The translations under genes were made by a program, and so were the position numbers. The notes below the pieces were generated by a model that was given only the letters and a program-made list of their open reading frames with translations, had not been told where the DNA came from and ran no database searches. Of a stretch of DNA of 64,000 bases, positions 61,451 to 64,000 are shown in pieces. Source of the stretch: Cytospora piceicola (Eukaryota > Ascomycota > Sordariomycetes > Diaporthales > Cytosporaceae); NCBI GenBank assembly GCA_023375675.1, contig JALQBC010000009.1, positions 1,273,286-1,337,285 on the forward strand, in the 5' to 3' direction. How positions within the stretch are numbered: position 1 is the stretch's first letter; the number at the start of each line of letters is the position of its first letter.

Positions 61451-63093
61451 ACTGTTAAAAAACTTTAAAAATATAGCCGTACTTAATAAGTATAAAAGCC
61501 GCTATAGATTAGCTTATAACTATAACAGTCTTCTTATATAAATAAAAAGAAAATCTACTATATTAAAAGCTATAGTAATTAGCTATAATAAGCTGTTACG
61601 CTTCTGCTATTAATATAATAGACGGTTAATATTAAACAGTACGAAAACCTATATTATTTTATATTAATAAGTACTAACTTATTATATAGGCCGAAACGAT
61701 ATAATAGTACTAATAAGATAGAATTTAATTAGTTTAAAGAAAATAAGCTACTCGATACTAGCTATATACCTGTTTAAACTATAAACCTTTTTTTTTTCCG
61801 ATAGTAGTAGTAACTCCTTATATTCTTATCCTTCTTTTTAGACTTATTAAACTAAGCGAAAGAGCGGCTTACGATATACTTATATATACGACTGTATTAG
61901 CTAACTCTTACTATCGCTTAAGTCGCGGCTTACGTATAAAACGATAGATTTTTTAATTTTAACTACTTTATCTTTTAGCTTACTAAGCTTAACCGTTAAA
62001 CTATAAACGGTAATAATAAAACTTTAAGTAAAGTTATTCTTTTACTTTTAAAAAAGAGTTAGCCGCTACTTAATAGATATAGTACTATTTATTATTTATA
62101 TAATAAGCCCGAACCTTATTATCTAAGTTTATATTAGTAGTATATAAGCCGCTTATAGCTTAAATACTACTACTACTTAAGCCGTTTACTTAAGTATTCT
62201 TTTTACTTTATAACTGTTTATAAGCTTAGATTACTGTAAAACCGGCGGCGTCTTACGTCTTTATAAAATCTACGAAAACGAGTTAACTATTTAAGGCTTA
62301 CTTATAATAAGAGAGAAGGAAACTTACTATAATTTTAAGAATTAAACTGTTTTACTTTTTTAGTTAAGGTTTTAGTAGCTTCGATTAGCTTCGGGTATTT
62401 AAATAGCTACCGAGTAGGTTAATACTATAACACGAACGGCTTTTAAAAAAAGAAACTTATTAGAGTATATAGGTAACCGGTGTTCTTTCCGTTACTACTA
62501 TACGTATAAGACGTATAATAAGCTTTTTAACCTATTAAAGGGGTTAATAAAGTATAAGCCGTTTAAAACAGGCCTTCGATTAGCTTACTATTTACTAGAG
62601 TAGTTATAGTAAAACACGTTAAGATCTTTAGTTAAACGATAAATATATTCGAAGTAAAAGACCTTACGAATATTATCGAGGTAAGTAGTTAAAGCGCTAC
62701 GAAAGAAGTCGGTTTTAGCTTTTTAAATACGATTTCGTTTTTTTTAGTTAGTAGTAGCGAGCGCTTTACTTATAAGCGACGTATAGGTAAAAGACGGCGA
62801 TAGGCCGCGCCTTCGTTTTCTAGCTATAATAAATAAATATTAAGGATTAAGCCGTTTATAAACAATATAGAAATAGCTATATAGCGGTTTAAAACCTTTA
62901 TCGTAATTAAAATAGAAGAAAAGGGAGGGGGGCACTTATAGTAAGGTTAACGGTTAAAAGAAAAGGAAAGAGAAAAGGTATATTCGAAAAGCTGCGAAAG
63001 GTAACAGACTTAAATAGGTAACGTTAAAGGTCTCTGTAAGCGCACTTTCATATAACGTGCGGCGTATAGACCTTTAAAGTTAAGGATATACTT

Positions 63094-63106
63094 AAGGAGG
63101 GAAGGG
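63094..63106 (+). promoter_or_regulatory. Polypurine tract
   Basis: AAGGAGGGAAGGG four bases upstream of the 3' LTR, the expected site for plus-strand priming. A second purine run (about 62910-62930) is farther away. Confidence 0.7.
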
Positions 63107-63110
63107 CTAA

Positions 63111-63315
63111 TATTACAGGCTAAAGCTTATAAGGGCTTCGGTATATATAGGCCGAAGCCTACGCTATAACGCTACACCTGCGCTATAACGCCTAAGAGTA
63201 GTATAATCTCTGTTCTGCGTACTACTATAACAGCTACTTAGAATCTTCCCTTATAGAAGATTATAAACAGTAATAGGACCCCTTTCTGTAACCACTTAAG
63301 GGCTAGCCTTTCACA
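63111..63315 (+). repeat. 3' LTR (205 bp)
   Basis: Same length as the 5' LTR. Starts TATTACAGGC, where the 5' copy has TGTCACGGGC, and ends CCTTTCACA, keeping the canonical CA end. Each LTR preserves the canonical dinucleotide at one end that the other has lost by transition. Confidence 0.92.
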
Positions 63316-64000
63316 GTATATATATATATTAAGTAAAATAAACCTTAGTTACTTAACAGAAAGCGGTTATAAAACCGCTTTTAAGCTTAATATTAAAAGT
63401 CTTAATATTTTTTAATATATATTAAATAATAAAAACCTAACTTATTTAATAGAAAGCGGTTTTAAAACCGCTTTTAAGCTTATTATATATACGTTTACTT
63501 ATATAAACTATAGTTACTAAATAGAAAGCGGTTTTAAAACCGCTTTTAAGCTTATTATATATACTTTTAATAAAATAAACTATAGTTACTTAATAGAAAG
63601 CGGTTATATAACTGCTTTTAAGCTTAATATTAAAAGGTTTAATATTGTAATATATATATTAAATAATAAAAACCTAAGTTACTTAATAGAAAGCGGTTTT
63701 AAAACCGCTTTTAAGCTTAATATATATACTTTTACTTATATAAACTATAGTTACTAAATAGAAAGCAGTTTTAAAACCGCTTTTAAGCTTATTATATATA
63801 CTTTTAATAAAATAAACTATAGTTACTAAATAGAAAGCGGTTTTAAAACTGCTTTTAAGCTTATTATATATACTTTTAATAATATAAACTATAGTTATTT
63901 AATAAAAAGTAGTTATATAATTACTTTTAAGCTTAATATTAAATACTATAATACTTTAATATATATATATATATTAAAATATATAAAATCTATATTATTT
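63316..64000. repeat. Satellite array with palindromic core, right part (about 8 units, continues past the window)
   Basis: Begins with the GTATA duplication and continues the same AAGCGGTTTTAAAACCGCTT-type units and AAACTATAGTTACT or AAACCTTAGTTACTT spacers as 52730-56219. The last units lose the G/C of the core (AAAGTAGTTATATAATTACTTTT), as at the left edge of the array. Confidence 0.9.

Larger units (their letters stand above)
56220..63315 (+). mobile_element. Complete but inactivated Ty3/gypsy-type LTR retrotransposon (7096 bp)
   Basis: Bounded by two 205-bp direct LTRs (56220-56424, 63111-63315) with a 5-bp GTATA duplication, inserted inside the satellite array. The internal part decays into stops in all frames, but protease, reverse transcriptase and integrase signatures are readable in order on the plus strand: protease, RT, RNase H, integrase, the Ty3/gypsy order. 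Typical damage is CGA to TGA, TGG to TAG, and GAC to AAC in the catalytic YLDD box, the signature of RIP acting on both strands. A purine-rich tract (63094-63106) precedes the 3' LTR. About 1.3 kb between the integrase remnant and the 3' LTR is unassigned. Confidence 0.92.

Overview
The window is nuclear DNA of a filamentous ascomycete (Pezizomycotina; Sordariomycetes is my best guess, not proven). Evidence: short 50-200 nt spliceosomal introns with GTAAGT/GTATGT-type donors and CTRAC-like branch points, fungal-type proteins (a DUF3074 protein, a Sip3/LAM sterol-transfer protein, an external alternative NADH dehydrogenase, a cnxABC-type fusion, a Thr-rich GPI wall protein), and two blocks that are almost pure A/T and carry the pattern of repeat-induced point mutation (RIP).

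Layout. 1-3060 is an AT-rich, gene-free block of mutated repeats, including two adjacent 42-bp tandem arrays. From about 3.06 to 52.39 kb is a normal-composition segment with nine or ten genes: a five-exon GPI-anchored Thr-rich wall protein (6150-8165, +); a DUF3074 protein (9077-11113, -); a two-exon Sip3/LAM sterol-transfer protein (12105-16454, -); a possible 77-aa two-exon gene (17061-17393, +); a hypothetical 346-aa protein (23306-24346, +); a three-exon external NADH dehydrogenase (31660-33568, -); a Ser/Thr-rich single-pass membrane protein (37048-38983, +); a two-RRM protein (40136-41933 or further, -); a WRAP73/WDR8-like spindle-pole WD-repeat protein (43438-45108, -); and a MoaA-MoaC molybdenum-cofactor gene (46146-48639, +). 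Genes are separated by unusually long non-coding stretches, notably 17.4-23.3 and 24.3-31.7 kb. From about 52.39 kb to the end is a second AT-rich block. It holds an array of about 50 copies of a satellite with a palindromic core, split by a complete but inactivated 7.1-kb LTR retrotransposon (56220-63315) with two 205-bp LTRs, a GTATA target-site duplication and a decayed Ty3/gypsy-type gag-pol.

The genes are housekeeping and cell-surface genes rather than one pathway, and I see no secondary-metabolite cluster or operon-like system. The points most worth attention are (i) the molybdenum-cofactor gene, where one intron decides between a MoaA ending in Gly-Gly and a MoaA-MoaC fusion, and (ii) the palindromic satellite with its nested, RIP-killed retroelement. 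All splice models were derived by eye from donor/acceptor consensus and reading-frame continuity; no homology search was run.
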